The notes under the pieces: model-generated
The model's input: only the letters and a program-made list of their open reading frames with translations
Databases searched by the model: none
What the model was told of the DNA's origin: nothing
Made by a program: the position numbers and the translations under genes
Part shown: positions 15,511-22,721 of the stretch, piece after piece
Layout of the letters: each line of letters starts with the position of its first letter
Numbering within the stretch: the stretch's first letter is position 1
Source: Oscillospiraceae bacterium
Lineage (GTDB): Bacteria > Bacillota > Clostridia > Oscillospirales > CAG-272
Assembly (NCBI GenBank): GCA_015063805.1
Contig: SVTK01000020.1
Location: 1 to 35,339, forward strand
Length of the DNA stretch: 35,339 bases
Direction of reading: 5' to 3'

Positions 15511-16946
15511 TGCCGGCGCTTTTGATCATCGGCGGAGCACTTATCCTCCTGCTGGCGGTGATTCTGATCCGCACGCTCCTGTTCCGTCCGGGGAAAGAGA
15601 TTCCCGCTGAGGGGGATGCCCCTGCGTTTGACGGGGACGGGGCGATTGATGCCCTTGCCCGTCTGATCCGCTGCAGGACCGTATCCTACTACGATCACGC
15701 CCTGGAGGACGACGGGGAGTTTCAAAAACTCATCGACCTCTTGCCCGAGCTGTATCCCGAAGTGTTCCGTACCTGCACCTTTACCCAGCTTCCCGACCGC
15801 GCCCTGCTGTTCTGCTGGAAGGGGAAGCGCAGCGATGCCCCCGCGGTAATGATGGCCCACTATGACGTGGTGCCCGTGGAGGAGGCAAATTGGGAGAAGC
15901 CCCCCTTCTCGGGGCTGGTTGAGGACGGCGTCCTGTGGGGGCGCGGCTCTTTGGATACCAAGGTTACCTTCAATGCCGTTCTTTTTGCGGCCAATACGCT
16001 CATCGGCCAGGGCTTCACGCCTGAGCAGGACATTTACTTCGCTTTCTCCGGTGGGGAAGAGGTTAACGGCCCCGGCGCGGTGCATATTGTGGACTGGTTT
16101 GTGGAACAGGGCATCACGCCCGCCCTTGTCCTTGACGAAGGCGGTGCTGTGGTGGAGAATGTTTTTCCCGGCCTCAAGGTGCCCTGCGGCCTGATCGGCA
16201 TTGCCGAGAAGGGCATGGTCAACCTCACCTTCTCGGTGGAGTCCCAGGGAGGCCACGCTTCGGCACCCAAGCCCCATACGCCTGTGGGAATCCTCTCCCG
16301 GGCCTGCTGTGCCATGGAGGATCACCCGTTCCCCATGCACCTTACCGCCCCCGCGGCGAAAATGTTCGATACCCTCGGCCGCCGCTCCAATTTCCTCTAC
16401 CGCATGATCTTTGCCAATCTTTGGCTTTTCGAGGGTGTGCTGGATCTGCTCGGCCGTAAGAGCGGCGGAGAGATCAACGCCCTGCTTCGCACCACCGTGG
16501 CCTTCACCCAGGCAAAGGGAAGTGCCGCCCCCAATGTGATTCCCCCCTCCGCTTCCATGACGGCCAATCTCCGTCTCAATCCTGCCGACAGCCTGGATGG
16601 CGTGATGAAGCGTGTCCGCTGCGTAATCGGTGATGACCGTATCACTGTCACCGCTGCCAACGGCATGGAGCCCAGCCCCATCTCCGAAACCGACTGCCCC
16701 GCGTGGGATAAGGTGGCCTCGGCGGTAGCCAATACCTGGCAGGGCTGCGTGGTTTCTCCCTATTTGATGGTGCAATGCTCGGATAGCCGGCATTATCGCG
16801 ACCTGTCCCGCCATGTCTACCGCTTCTCGGCCATGGATCTTACGTCCGAGGAGCGTGCCACCATCCACGGCAACAACGAGCGCATCCGATTGGAAACTGC
16901 ACAGCGCGCGGTGGAGTTCTACCTGCGGCTGATGCGGCAGTGCTGA
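15510..16946 (+). CDS. M20-family metallopeptidase with N-terminal membrane anchor
   Basis: A 478-residue M20 peptidase of the carboxypeptidase S / PM20D1-like type. An N-terminal hydrophobic helix (about 3-25) is followed by the zinc and catalytic motifs: MMAHYDVVPV (His and catalytic Asp), GRGSLDTK (bridging Asp), SGGEEVNGPGA (catalytic Glu pair), DEGGA, and CSDSRHYRD near the C terminus (His ligand). The dimerisation domain with GGHASAPKPHTPVG lies in the middle. The start at 15510 is set by AAGGGG about nine bases upstream; GTG at 15501 is too close to that site. Co-translated with two membrane proteins. Likely substrates are short peptides or N-acyl amino acids. Confidence 0.9.
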   Translation: MPALLIIGGALILLLAVILIRTLLFRPGKEIPAEGDAPAFDGDGAIDALARLIRCRTVSYYDHALEDDGEFQKLIDLLPELYPEVFRTCTFTQLPDRALLFCWKGKRSDAPAVMMAHYDVVPVEEANWEKPPFSGLVEDGVLWGRGSLDTKVTFNAVLFAANTLIGQGFTPEQDIYFAFSGGEEVNGPGAVHIVDWFVEQGITPALVLDEGGAVVENVFPGLKVPCGLIGIAEKGMVNLTFSVESQGGHASAPKPHTPVGILSRACCAMEDHPFPMHLTAPAAKMFDTLGRRSNFLYRMIFANLWLFEGVLDLLGRKSGGEINALLRTTVAFTQAKGSAAPNVIPPSASMTANLRLNPADSLDGVMKRVRCVIGDDRITVTAANGMEPSPISETDCPAWDKVASAVANTWQGCVVSPYLMVQCSDSRHYRDLSRHVYRFSAMDLTSEERATIHGNNERIRLETAQRAVEFYLRLMRQC

Positions 16947-17026
16947 TTTTGGTTTATGGAATAAAATACCAGTAAAATACACGAAAAAATTTTTCTTGCG
17001 GTAAAAAATTTTGAGCAAGGAAATAA

Positions 17027-17056
17027 TTGACATTAAAATCCATTTTATGGTAAAAT
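17027..17056 (+). promoter_or_regulatory. Promoter of the FliB-like gene
   Basis: TTGACA (17027-17032), an 18-base spacer and TAAAAT (17051-17056) preceded by TGG (extended -10). Transcription would start near 17063, downstream of the earliest possible in-frame start at 17011, which is a reason to place the protein start at 17113. Confidence 0.75.
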
Positions 17057-17112
17057 TATGCCCGTCAGGCGGTGAATATGCAGTCTATCCCGCCGCAAGA
17101 GGTAATTTTACG

Positions 17113-18183
17113 ATGGATGATGAGAGATCGCCCAAAGCATACACATATTTTGTTCCCGATTATTTTCCCGGTTTTTCCTGCAAGATTGGTACCTGCCGCT
17201 CGGCTTGCTGCAGCGGTTGGCCGGTATCGATTTCCCGAGAGAATTATTTTCATCTTCTCGGTGTAGATTGCACCGCTGACCTGCGCCGCCGCCTGGACTG
17301 TTCCATGCGGATGGCCGATTATCCCACGCCCGAGTGCTATGCCTATTTTGAGCATCGCTACGATGGGGAATGCGCTCTGCGCATGGCAGATGGCCGATGT
17401 GCGGTCCATGCCGAGCTGGGAGAAGATGTGCTGGCCGATGTCTGCCGCCTGTATCCCAGAGGGGTACGCAGAAGTGAATGCGGAGAGGAATGCTCGGCCG
17501 CCAACAGTTGTGAGGCCACGCTGGAGCTGCTGTGGGAAATGGATTCCCCCATTGCCTTTGCGGATGTGAAGTTGCCCCTGAAGCCACCTGAACTCTCTCC
17601 CCTAAGCCCGGATCTTCCCACAAGAGAGGAACGCATGATGCTGATCTCGTATCTGCAGGAGGAGGGGGTGTCTCCGGCCGCGGCGATTGCCCGGATCGGT
17701 GAGTCGCTGGGGTGTGATGCTGTCCTCGGAAACACTGCAGATCTTTCGATCGCATTGGATGCGGTCTCGACGATGCTGACCCATTTGGGTGAGCGGAACG
17801 AAACAATCAGAGCGTTATCGGCGAGAATCTTAACCGGTGCGGACCGTGCCGATTATACCGAGCGGAAGCAGGCTTTCCTTATTCGTTTCCCGAGATGGAC
17901 TTCCTTTGTCTGCCGTGTGCTGGTCAACCACCTTTTCTTTGAGCAGTTTCCCTGTTCCCGGAAGGCAGTGCAGCGGCAGGCAGAATTTCGCGCGCTGTGT
18001 GCGATTTACGGTCTGGTATCATATTTTGCTGTGAACTGTATCGGAGAAAACGGCAGTGAATCGGAGCTGATTGATGCATACGCCGCCCTGTTTCGCCTGG
18101 TGGAGCACAGCAATTTTACCGCTGCAGTCAATTTCTTTTTCCGCGGTATGGGGTCTTCCTGTGCGTCTATGCTTTTACTATAA
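17113..18183 (+). CDS. Cys-rich FliB-like (lysine-N-methylase family) protein
   Basis: A 356-residue protein. The N-terminal half is rich in cysteines in the order seen in FliB-like and YkgJ-type metal-cluster proteins: FSCKIGTCRSACCSGWPVS near residue 20-40, then DGECALRMADGRCAVH, LADVCRLYPRGV, and SECGEECSAANSC. FliB was described as a flagellin lysine methylase, and many clostridial relatives carry that name without flagella. No flagellar gene lies in this window, so the substrate is open. The start at 17113 follows AAGAGG and fits the promoter. The C-terminal half is helical without clear motifs. A clean terminator follows. Confidence 0.8.
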   Translation: MDDERSPKAYTYFVPDYFPGFSCKIGTCRSACCSGWPVSISRENYFHLLGVDCTADLRRRLDCSMRMADYPTPECYAYFEHRYDGECALRMADGRCAVHAELGEDVLADVCRLYPRGVRRSECGEECSAANSCEATLELLWEMDSPIAFADVKLPLKPPELSPLSPDLPTREERMMLISYLQEEGVSPAAAIARIGESLGCDAVLGNTADLSIALDAVSTMLTHLGERNETIRALSARILTGADRADYTERKQAFLIRFPRWTSFVCRVLVNHLFFEQFPCSRKAVQRQAEFRALCAIYGLVSYFAVNCIGENGSESELIDAYAALFRLVEHSNFTAAVNFFFRGMGSSCASMLLL

Positions 18184-18191
18184 TTTTTTGT

Positions 18192-18226
18192 GTTGGGGTG
18201 TCCTATACGGGACACCTCAACTTTTT
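18192..18226 (+). terminator. Intrinsic terminator after the FliB-like gene
   Basis: GTTGGGGTGTCC (18192-18203) pairs with GGACACCTCAAC (18210-18221), with one G-T pair and a six-base loop, followed directly by TTTTT (18222-18226). It separates the FliB-like gene from the M23-M50 pair, so the latter needs its own promoter. Confidence 0.88.
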
Positions 18227-18255
18227 ACATATTTTCCCGAACCGCCGCATAGACT
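18227..18255 (+). promoter_or_regulatory. Sigma-E-like sporulation promoter for the M23-M50 pair
   Basis: ACATATT (18227-18233), a 14-base spacer and CATAGACT (18248-18255). The B. subtilis sigma-E consensus is KMATATT, about 14 bases, CATACAHT; this matches 6 of 7 and 7 of 8 positions with the correct spacing. It lies directly after a terminator and 34 bases before the M23 start. In B. subtilis the spoIVF operon is transcribed by sigma-E, which is the basis for the inference. Confidence 0.6.
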
Positions 18256-18289
18256 GTGACGATTACAGGAAAAGAGGAGGCAATCGGAC

Positions 18290-19015
18290 ATGGAGAAAGA
18301 TGGAATGGGCGGTAGAGAGAGCGGAGGCGTTTTCGCGGTTCTGTGCGCAATCATTGCCTTGGTGATTTTCACGGCTATGCCCATATACCGTGGTCTGGCT
18401 GCAGAGGTGAGCGAGGAGCACGGTTTGGGTGCTGCCATGGTGTTTCTGCGTGAGGAGATCAGCCGAAACGAAAGCGTGGCTACATTCCTGGGCATTGCCG
18501 ATACCGAGGGGGCGGAGGGCGACTTTGACCTTGCTGCGGAAGTGGCGGCATATATTGCTTCCCACACCCCCGATGTTCCTGCCTTTGTTCTTCCCCTGGA
18601 GGGAATTCTCACTTCCCCCCATGGTCAGCGGGCGAATCCCTTTGCCAACGGTGACATCCGTCTGCTGGGGGAGCGTTCGGTGGAACAGCACAACGGAATC
18701 GACATCAGCCCCACTGGCAGTTGGGATATCCGTGCAGCCATGGAGGGTGAGGTGGTCCATGTGGGGAGCGATCCCGACGGTTACGGGAATTATCTTATCC
18801 TGCGTCACGGGGACTGCGATACCCTGTATGCCCATTGTTCGGCAATTTACGCAGCGAAGGGGGATCGGGTGCAGGCGGGCGATGTGATTGCCCTGGCCGG
18901 GGACACGGGCCGCGCCACCGGAGTTCACCTGCACTTCGAGGTTCTGGTCAATGGAACTTCGGTGGATCCCGCGGCATATTTCCACATCTTTGATGCTTCG
19001 CCCGCGATGACATGA
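18290..19015 (+). CDS. Membrane-anchored M23 (LytM) protein, SpoIVFA-like
   Basis: A 241-residue protein: a short cytoplasmic N terminus, one membrane segment at about 14-34, then an extracytoplasmic M23 domain from about residue 100. In B. subtilis SpoIVFA has the same layout and restrains the SpoIVFB protease during sporulation, with a degenerate LytM domain. Here the zinc ligands of active M23 enzymes are present: QHNGIDIS (His, Asp) and HLHFEV (His-x-His), along with GYGNYLILRHGD and YAHCSAIY. So this copy may bind zinc and cut peptidoglycan, or only bind it. GAGGAGG lies upstream. It overlaps the M50 gene by four bases. Confidence 0.85.
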   Translation: MEKDGMGGRESGGVFAVLCAIIALVIFTAMPIYRGLAAEVSEEHGLGAAMVFLREEISRNESVATFLGIADTEGAEGDFDLAAEVAAYIASHTPDVPAFVLPLEGILTSPHGQRANPFANGDIRLLGERSVEQHNGIDISPTGSWDIRAAMEGEVVHVGSDPDGYGNYLILRHGDCDTLYAHCSAIYAAKGDRVQAGDVIALAGDTGRATGVHLHFEVLVNGTSVDPAAYFHIFDASPAMT

Positions 19016-19617
19016 GACGCAGGATCAGATTGGATCCTGCCTTTGCTTTGGCGGTGTGCTATTTGTTGGTGGCCGAACGGTCGGTGTGGGGGCTGCTTTC
19101 CCTTGCTGCGGCCTGCCTCCATGAGCTTGGCCACCTGGGGGCGGCGGTCATGCTGCGAATTCGTCCCGCAGAGATCACAGTGGGAGCGTTGGGCGCGCGG
19201 ATAGGCTTTTCGGCGCCTCTCCTGGCCTATCGCCATGAACTGCTGATCGCTGCTGCCGGTCCCGGGGTAAATCTGCTGTGCGTTCCCCCGTGCCTGTGGG
19301 GCATCCGCTGTCTGGGGGGATTGGACGGGGCAGGGGAATACCTCCTTTTTTTTGCCGCCGCATCCTGCGCGCTGGCAGCAGTAAATCTGCTCCCCCTGCG
19401 AACCTTTGACGGGGGACGGATTCTCGGCGCACTGTGCGCCCATTGTTTTGGAGATTTGGCGGCGTATCGGGTGCTGAAAATATCTACTGCTTTTTGCAGT
19501 ATCTTGTTGTGGGGATGTGCCGTGGCACTTTGGTTTTCCGCTTGGGAAAATCTCTCCCTCCTGGTGCTTGCCACGGCACTTTTGTTTCGTGTGGTGCAGG
19601 ATAGTTTTGCATGCTAA
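19012..19617 (+). CDS. M50 site-2 protease, SpoIVFB-like
   Basis: A 201-residue intramembrane zinc protease. The HExxH motif is CLHELGHLGAAV in the second hydrophobic segment (about residue 37-41), and the third ligand motif NLLPLRTFDGGRIL appears about 95 residues later. Hydrophobic segments are consistent with a six-helix core. SpoIVFB cleaves pro-sigma-K in the mother cell; this protein is shorter (288 in B. subtilis) and lacks the C-terminal CBS domain. The ATGA overlap with the SpoIVFA-like gene and the sigma-E-like promoter argue for that role. A general RseP-like or stress role is the alternative, but such proteins carry PDZ domains and none is seen here. Confidence 0.85.
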   Translation: MRRRIRLDPAFALAVCYLLVAERSVWGLLSLAAACLHELGHLGAAVMLRIRPAEITVGALGARIGFSAPLLAYRHELLIAAAGPGVNLLCVPPCLWGIRCLGGLDGAGEYLLFFAAASCALAAVNLLPLRTFDGGRILGALCAHCFGDLAAYRVLKISTAFCSILLWGCAVALWFSAWENLSLLVLATALLFRVVQDSFAC

Positions 19618-19750
19618 CTATTCTGCGAATCTGAGAGGATACGGGAGAATCGGCGCGGGAAACGGAGAAAACCGAAGAATAATTTGATTTTTCGACGATT
19701 AGCGGCGGTTTATCTGAAAAAATCAAGAAATTTCGCAATTTTTGTCAAAA

Positions 19751-19784
19751 AGATATTGCATTTTATTGCAATATCTGTTACAAT
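19751..19784 (+). promoter_or_regulatory. potABCD promoter overlapped by a palindrome (putative operator)
   Basis: TTGCAT (19756-19761), 17 bases, TACAAT (19779-19784) form a sigma-A promoter. AGATATTGCA (19751-19760) is the exact reverse complement of TGCAATATCT (19767-19776), with a TTTTAT centre. The palindrome covers the -35 and half the spacer, so a protein bound there would block polymerase. Clostridial pot operons often begin with potR, a Cro/CI-type regulator; none is next to potA here, so the regulator would be encoded elsewhere. Confidence 0.68.
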
Positions 19785-19859
19785 AATGCTCACATAAATG
19801 GCAACGGTCTCTGCCGGCGCGCATGATGTTTGATTTTTTTGGTTTTTAAGGAGAAAAAA

Positions 19860-20963
19860 ATGGACAAAAACAAAATCATTGAGCTGAAGGGGATTTCCAA
19901 AGCATTCAATGGGGAGCAGGTGCTTAAGAGCGTGGATCTGGATATCCATGACAAGGAATTTGTCACCTTTCTCGGCCCGTCGGGATGCGGTAAAACCACG
20001 ACTTTGCGGATTATCGGCGGCTTTGTAACGCCGGATAGTGGCGAGGTACTGTTTAACGGAAAAAAAGTCAATCATGTTCCGCCTTATAAACGCCCCGTCA
20101 ATACCGTGTTTCAGAAATATGCGCTTTTTCCGCATTTGAATGTATATGAAAACGTTGCCTTCGGCCTTCGCCTCAAGAAGATGAAAGAGACCGAGATTGC
20201 CGCCAAGGTAGCCGAGATGCTTGACCTGGTCATCCTCCGGGGCTATGAGAAGCGCAGCGTCACTCTGCTCTCCGGTGGTCAGCAGCAGCGTGTGGCCATC
20301 GCCCGTGCCCTTTGCAACGAGCCGAAGGTGCTTCTGCTGGACGAGCCTCTGGGTGCGCTTGACCTGCAGCTGCGCAAGGAGATGCAGATCGAGCTGAAGA
20401 AGATCCAGCAGCGGCTGGAGATCACCTTCATCTATGTTACCCATGACCAGGAAGAGGCTCTGACCATGTCGGATACTGTTGTGGTTATGAACGGCGGCGA
20501 GATCCAGCAGATCGGCACGCCCCAGGATATCTATAACGAGCCCATCAATGCCTTTGTGGCCAAGTTTATCGGTGAGTCCAATATTCTCCCCGGCATCATG
20601 CACGAGGACTATAAGGTGGAGTTTGCCGGCGATAACTTTGTCTGTGTAGATAAGGGGTTCCGCCCCCTGGAGCCGGTGGATGTGGTCATCCGTCCCGAGG
20701 ATATTACCATTTGCCCGCCTTCTGATACTGTAATCAACGGCCTGGTGGAGTCTGTTATCTTCAAGGGCGTGCATTACGAGATCATGGTCCGCGCTTATTC
20801 CGACCTGTGGAAGATCCATTCCACCAAGGCGCCCGAGGTGGGCTCCGTGGTGGGCATTGATTTCACCCCCGAGGATATTCACATCATGCGCAAGATGGAG
20901 AACAGCGAGGATTACGCTGCGCTGGATCACATGAACGGAGAGGAGGCTGGAACGATTGACTAA
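19860..20963 (+). CDS. potA: Spermidine/putrescine ABC transporter ATPase
   Basis: A 367-residue ABC ATPase powering polyamine import. Motifs in order: Walker [11 protein letters not shown]-loop [11 protein letters not shown], signature [15 protein letters not shown], Walker [13 protein letters not shown] and H-loop VTHDQEEA. The C-terminal part from about residue 240 forms the TOBE regulatory domain, including [10 protein letters not shown]. The start at 19860 follows AAGGAG; earlier in-frame ATG at 19830 lies before that site. The gene overlaps potB by eight bases. The gene order potA-potB-potC-potD supports polyamines as cargo rather than another organic ion. Confidence 0.94.
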   Translation: MDKNKIIELKGISKAFNGEQVLKSVDLDIHDKEFVTFLGPSGCGKTTTLRIIGGFVTPDSGEVLFNGKKVNHVPPYKRPVNTVFQKYALFPHLNVYENVAFGLRLKKMKETEIAAKVAEMLDLVILRGYEKRSVTLLSGGQQQRVAIARALCNEPKVLLLDEPLGALDLQLRKEMQIELKKIQQRLEITFIYVTHDQEEALTMSDTVVVMNGGEIQQIGTPQDIYNEPINAFVAKFIGESNILPGIMHEDYKVEFAGDNFVCVDKGFRPLEPVDVVIRPEDITICPPSDTVINGLVESVIFKGVHYEIMVRAYSDLWKIHSTKAPEVGSVVGIDFTPEDIHIMRKMENSEDYAALDHMNGEEAGTID

Positions 20964-21903
20964 ACTCCGCTCCCGCCTGGCAGCAGGGCCCTATATGGCA
21001 TGGATGATCATCTTTATGATCGTTCCGCTCCTGCTGATTGCAGTCTTTGCCTTTACCACCACCGCTCCCTTCGACCGCGACGGCAACCGTCTCGACGAGG
21101 AGGAGGCCGCGCTCATCATAGCAGATGAGCTGGCCGAATGGGAAGAAAATGAGGTTCCCGAAGATGAACGGGAGAGCGCTGTGGTGGAAAAAACGGTGTT
21201 CACCATGCAGAATATCCTCGAGGTCAACAAGTATATGCCCACCATGCTCAACTCCATCTGGATGGCGCTGGTGGCCACGGTGATCTGCCTGGTGATCGCC
21301 TATCCTCTTGCCTTCATGATCTCCCGGATGCATTTCGTGTCCCAAAAGATGATGCTGATGCTGGTCATGCTTCCCATGTGGATGAACTTTTTGCTTCGTA
21401 CTTACGCCTGGATGACTCTGCTGGAGCGCAACGGTCTGATCAATCGCTTCTTCGGGCTGTTTGGCATGGGTCCCTTTGAGATGATCAACACCCAGGGCGC
21501 CGTCATTCTCGGTATGATCTACAACTATCTGCCCTTTATGATCCTGCCCTTGTATTCGGTGATGACCAAGATCGACAATACCACCATTGAGGCGGCACAG
21601 GATCTGGGCTCCAATCGCCTGTCGGTGATGTTTCGTGTGGTAGTTCCCCTGTCGGTGCCCGGTATTACCTCGGGTATTACTGCGGTCTTCATTCCTTCGG
21701 TGTCCACCTTCATCATCTCCCGTATGCTGGGCGGCGGTACCAATATGCTTATCGGTGACCTCATCGACCTGCAGTTCCTGGGCAACGCCTACAACCCCAA
21801 CCTGGGCTCGGCGATCTCCCTTGTGCTGATGGTCTTCATCCTGCTTTGCATGAGCATTACCAATGCCTTTGATGAGGACAAGGAAGGGGGAATGCTGCTG
21901 TGA
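20956..21903 (+). CDS. potB: Spermidine/putrescine ABC transporter permease
   Basis: A 315-residue permease with six membrane segments. It starts with TTG at 20956: AGGAGG lies nine bases upstream and the next codons read [16 protein letters not shown], a normal PotB N terminus. The cytoplasmic EAA loop is [20 protein letters not shown]. Between the first membrane segment and the rest lies an unusually acidic outer loop (about residues 35-75, with [13 protein letters not shown] and [13 protein letters not shown]). It overlaps potA by eight bases and potC by four. Confidence 0.93.
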   Translation: MTKLRSRLAAGPYMAWMIIFMIVPLLLIAVFAFTTTAPFDRDGNRLDEEEAALIIADELAEWEENEVPEDERESAVVEKTVFTMQNILEVNKYMPTMLNSIWMALVATVICLVIAYPLAFMISRMHFVSQKMMLMLVMLPMWMNFLLRTYAWMTLLERNGLINRFFGLFGMGPFEMINTQGAVILGMIYNYLPFMILPLYSVMTKIDNTTIEAAQDLGSNRLSVMFRVVVPLSVPGITSGITAVFIPSVSTFIISRMLGGGTNMLIGDLIDLQFLGNAYNPNLGSAISLVLMVFILLCMSITNAFDEDKEGGMLL

Positions 21904-22721
21904 GAAAGCTTGCCAACCGCTTTTATATGGGGCTGGTCTTCCTGTTCCTGTATATGCCCATCTTTGTGCTCATCGCCAATTCCTTCAACGCCTCCAAGAG
22001 CCGTACTGTATGGACAGGTTTTACCTTTGACTGGTACCGCAAGCTCTTCCATAATGAGACCATTCTGAAGAGTCTGCTCAATACCCTCATTATTGCGCTG
22101 ATTGCCTCGGTGCTGGCCACGCTTCTCGGTACCCTTGCTGCTATCGGTATCTACAATATGAAGAAGTTCACCCGCAAGCTGGTGATCAACATTACCTACC
22201 TGCCCATCATTAATCCCGAGATCGTCACCGGTGTGTCGCTGATGCTGCTGTTTGTGGCGCTGAAAATTGAGTTGGGCTATGTGACGTTGATCCTGGCCCA
22301 CGTGACTTTCTGCGTGCCCTACGTCATTCTGAATGTCCTGCCCAAGCTGCGGCAGATGGACAATAACCTCTACGAAGCCGCCCTTGACCTGGGCTGTACG
22401 CCGCCCATGGCCTTCCGCAAGGTGGTCATCCCCGAGATCATGCCCGGCATCATGACTGGCTTCCTCATGTCCATCACCTACTCCATCGATGACTTTGTCA
22501 TCAGCTACTTCACCCACGGTGCAACCTCCCAGACTTTGCCAATCACCATCTTCTCCATGACCCGACGGAAGGTCAGCCCCGAGGTCAATGCCCTCTCGGC
22601 ACTGCTCTTTGTGGCGATCCTGGTGATTATGATCATCATGAACGTCTCTGAAATGCGTAAGCTGCCCGCCGACCAGCGCCGCCGTGCGGCGAAGGCCGAG
22701 AAGAAAGGAGGCCGCGCATGA
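21900..22721 (+). CDS. potC: Spermidine/putrescine ABC transporter permease
   Basis: A 273-residue permease with six membrane segments. The GTG start at 21900 overlaps the potB stop (GTGA). The EAA loop reads LYEAALDLGCTPPMAFRKVV. The segment GFLMSITYSIDDFVISYF is typical of PotC. The C terminus is short and basic. Its stop overlaps the potD start (ATGATGA), so the four pot genes are translationally coupled. Confidence 0.94.
   Translation: MRKLANRFYMGLVFLFLYMPIFVLIANSFNASKSRTVWTGFTFDWYRKLFHNETILKSLLNTLIIALIASVLATLLGTLAAIGIYNMKKFTRKLVINITYLPIINPEIVTGVSLMLLFVALKIELGYVTLILAHVTFCVPYVILNVLPKLRQMDNNLYEAALDLGCTPPMAFRKVVIPEIMPGIMTGFLMSITYSIDDFVISYFTHGATSQTLPITIFSMTRRKVSPEVNALSALLFVAILVIMIIMNVSEMRKLPADQRRRAAKAEKKGGRA

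Noticed and set aside
15141-17033. A 630-codon open frame on the minus strand opposite the M20 peptidase and its neighbour
   Set aside because: It is antisense to genes with clear family motifs, has no ribosome site or recognisable domain, and its composition is the Gly/His/Arg-rich kind produced by reading GC-rich genes backwards.
17011-17112. Longer N terminus of the FliB-like protein starting with TTG at 17011
   Set aside because: The best promoter has its start of transcription near 17063, inside that extension, and the extra residues do not resemble the family; AAGAGG precedes the ATG at 17113.
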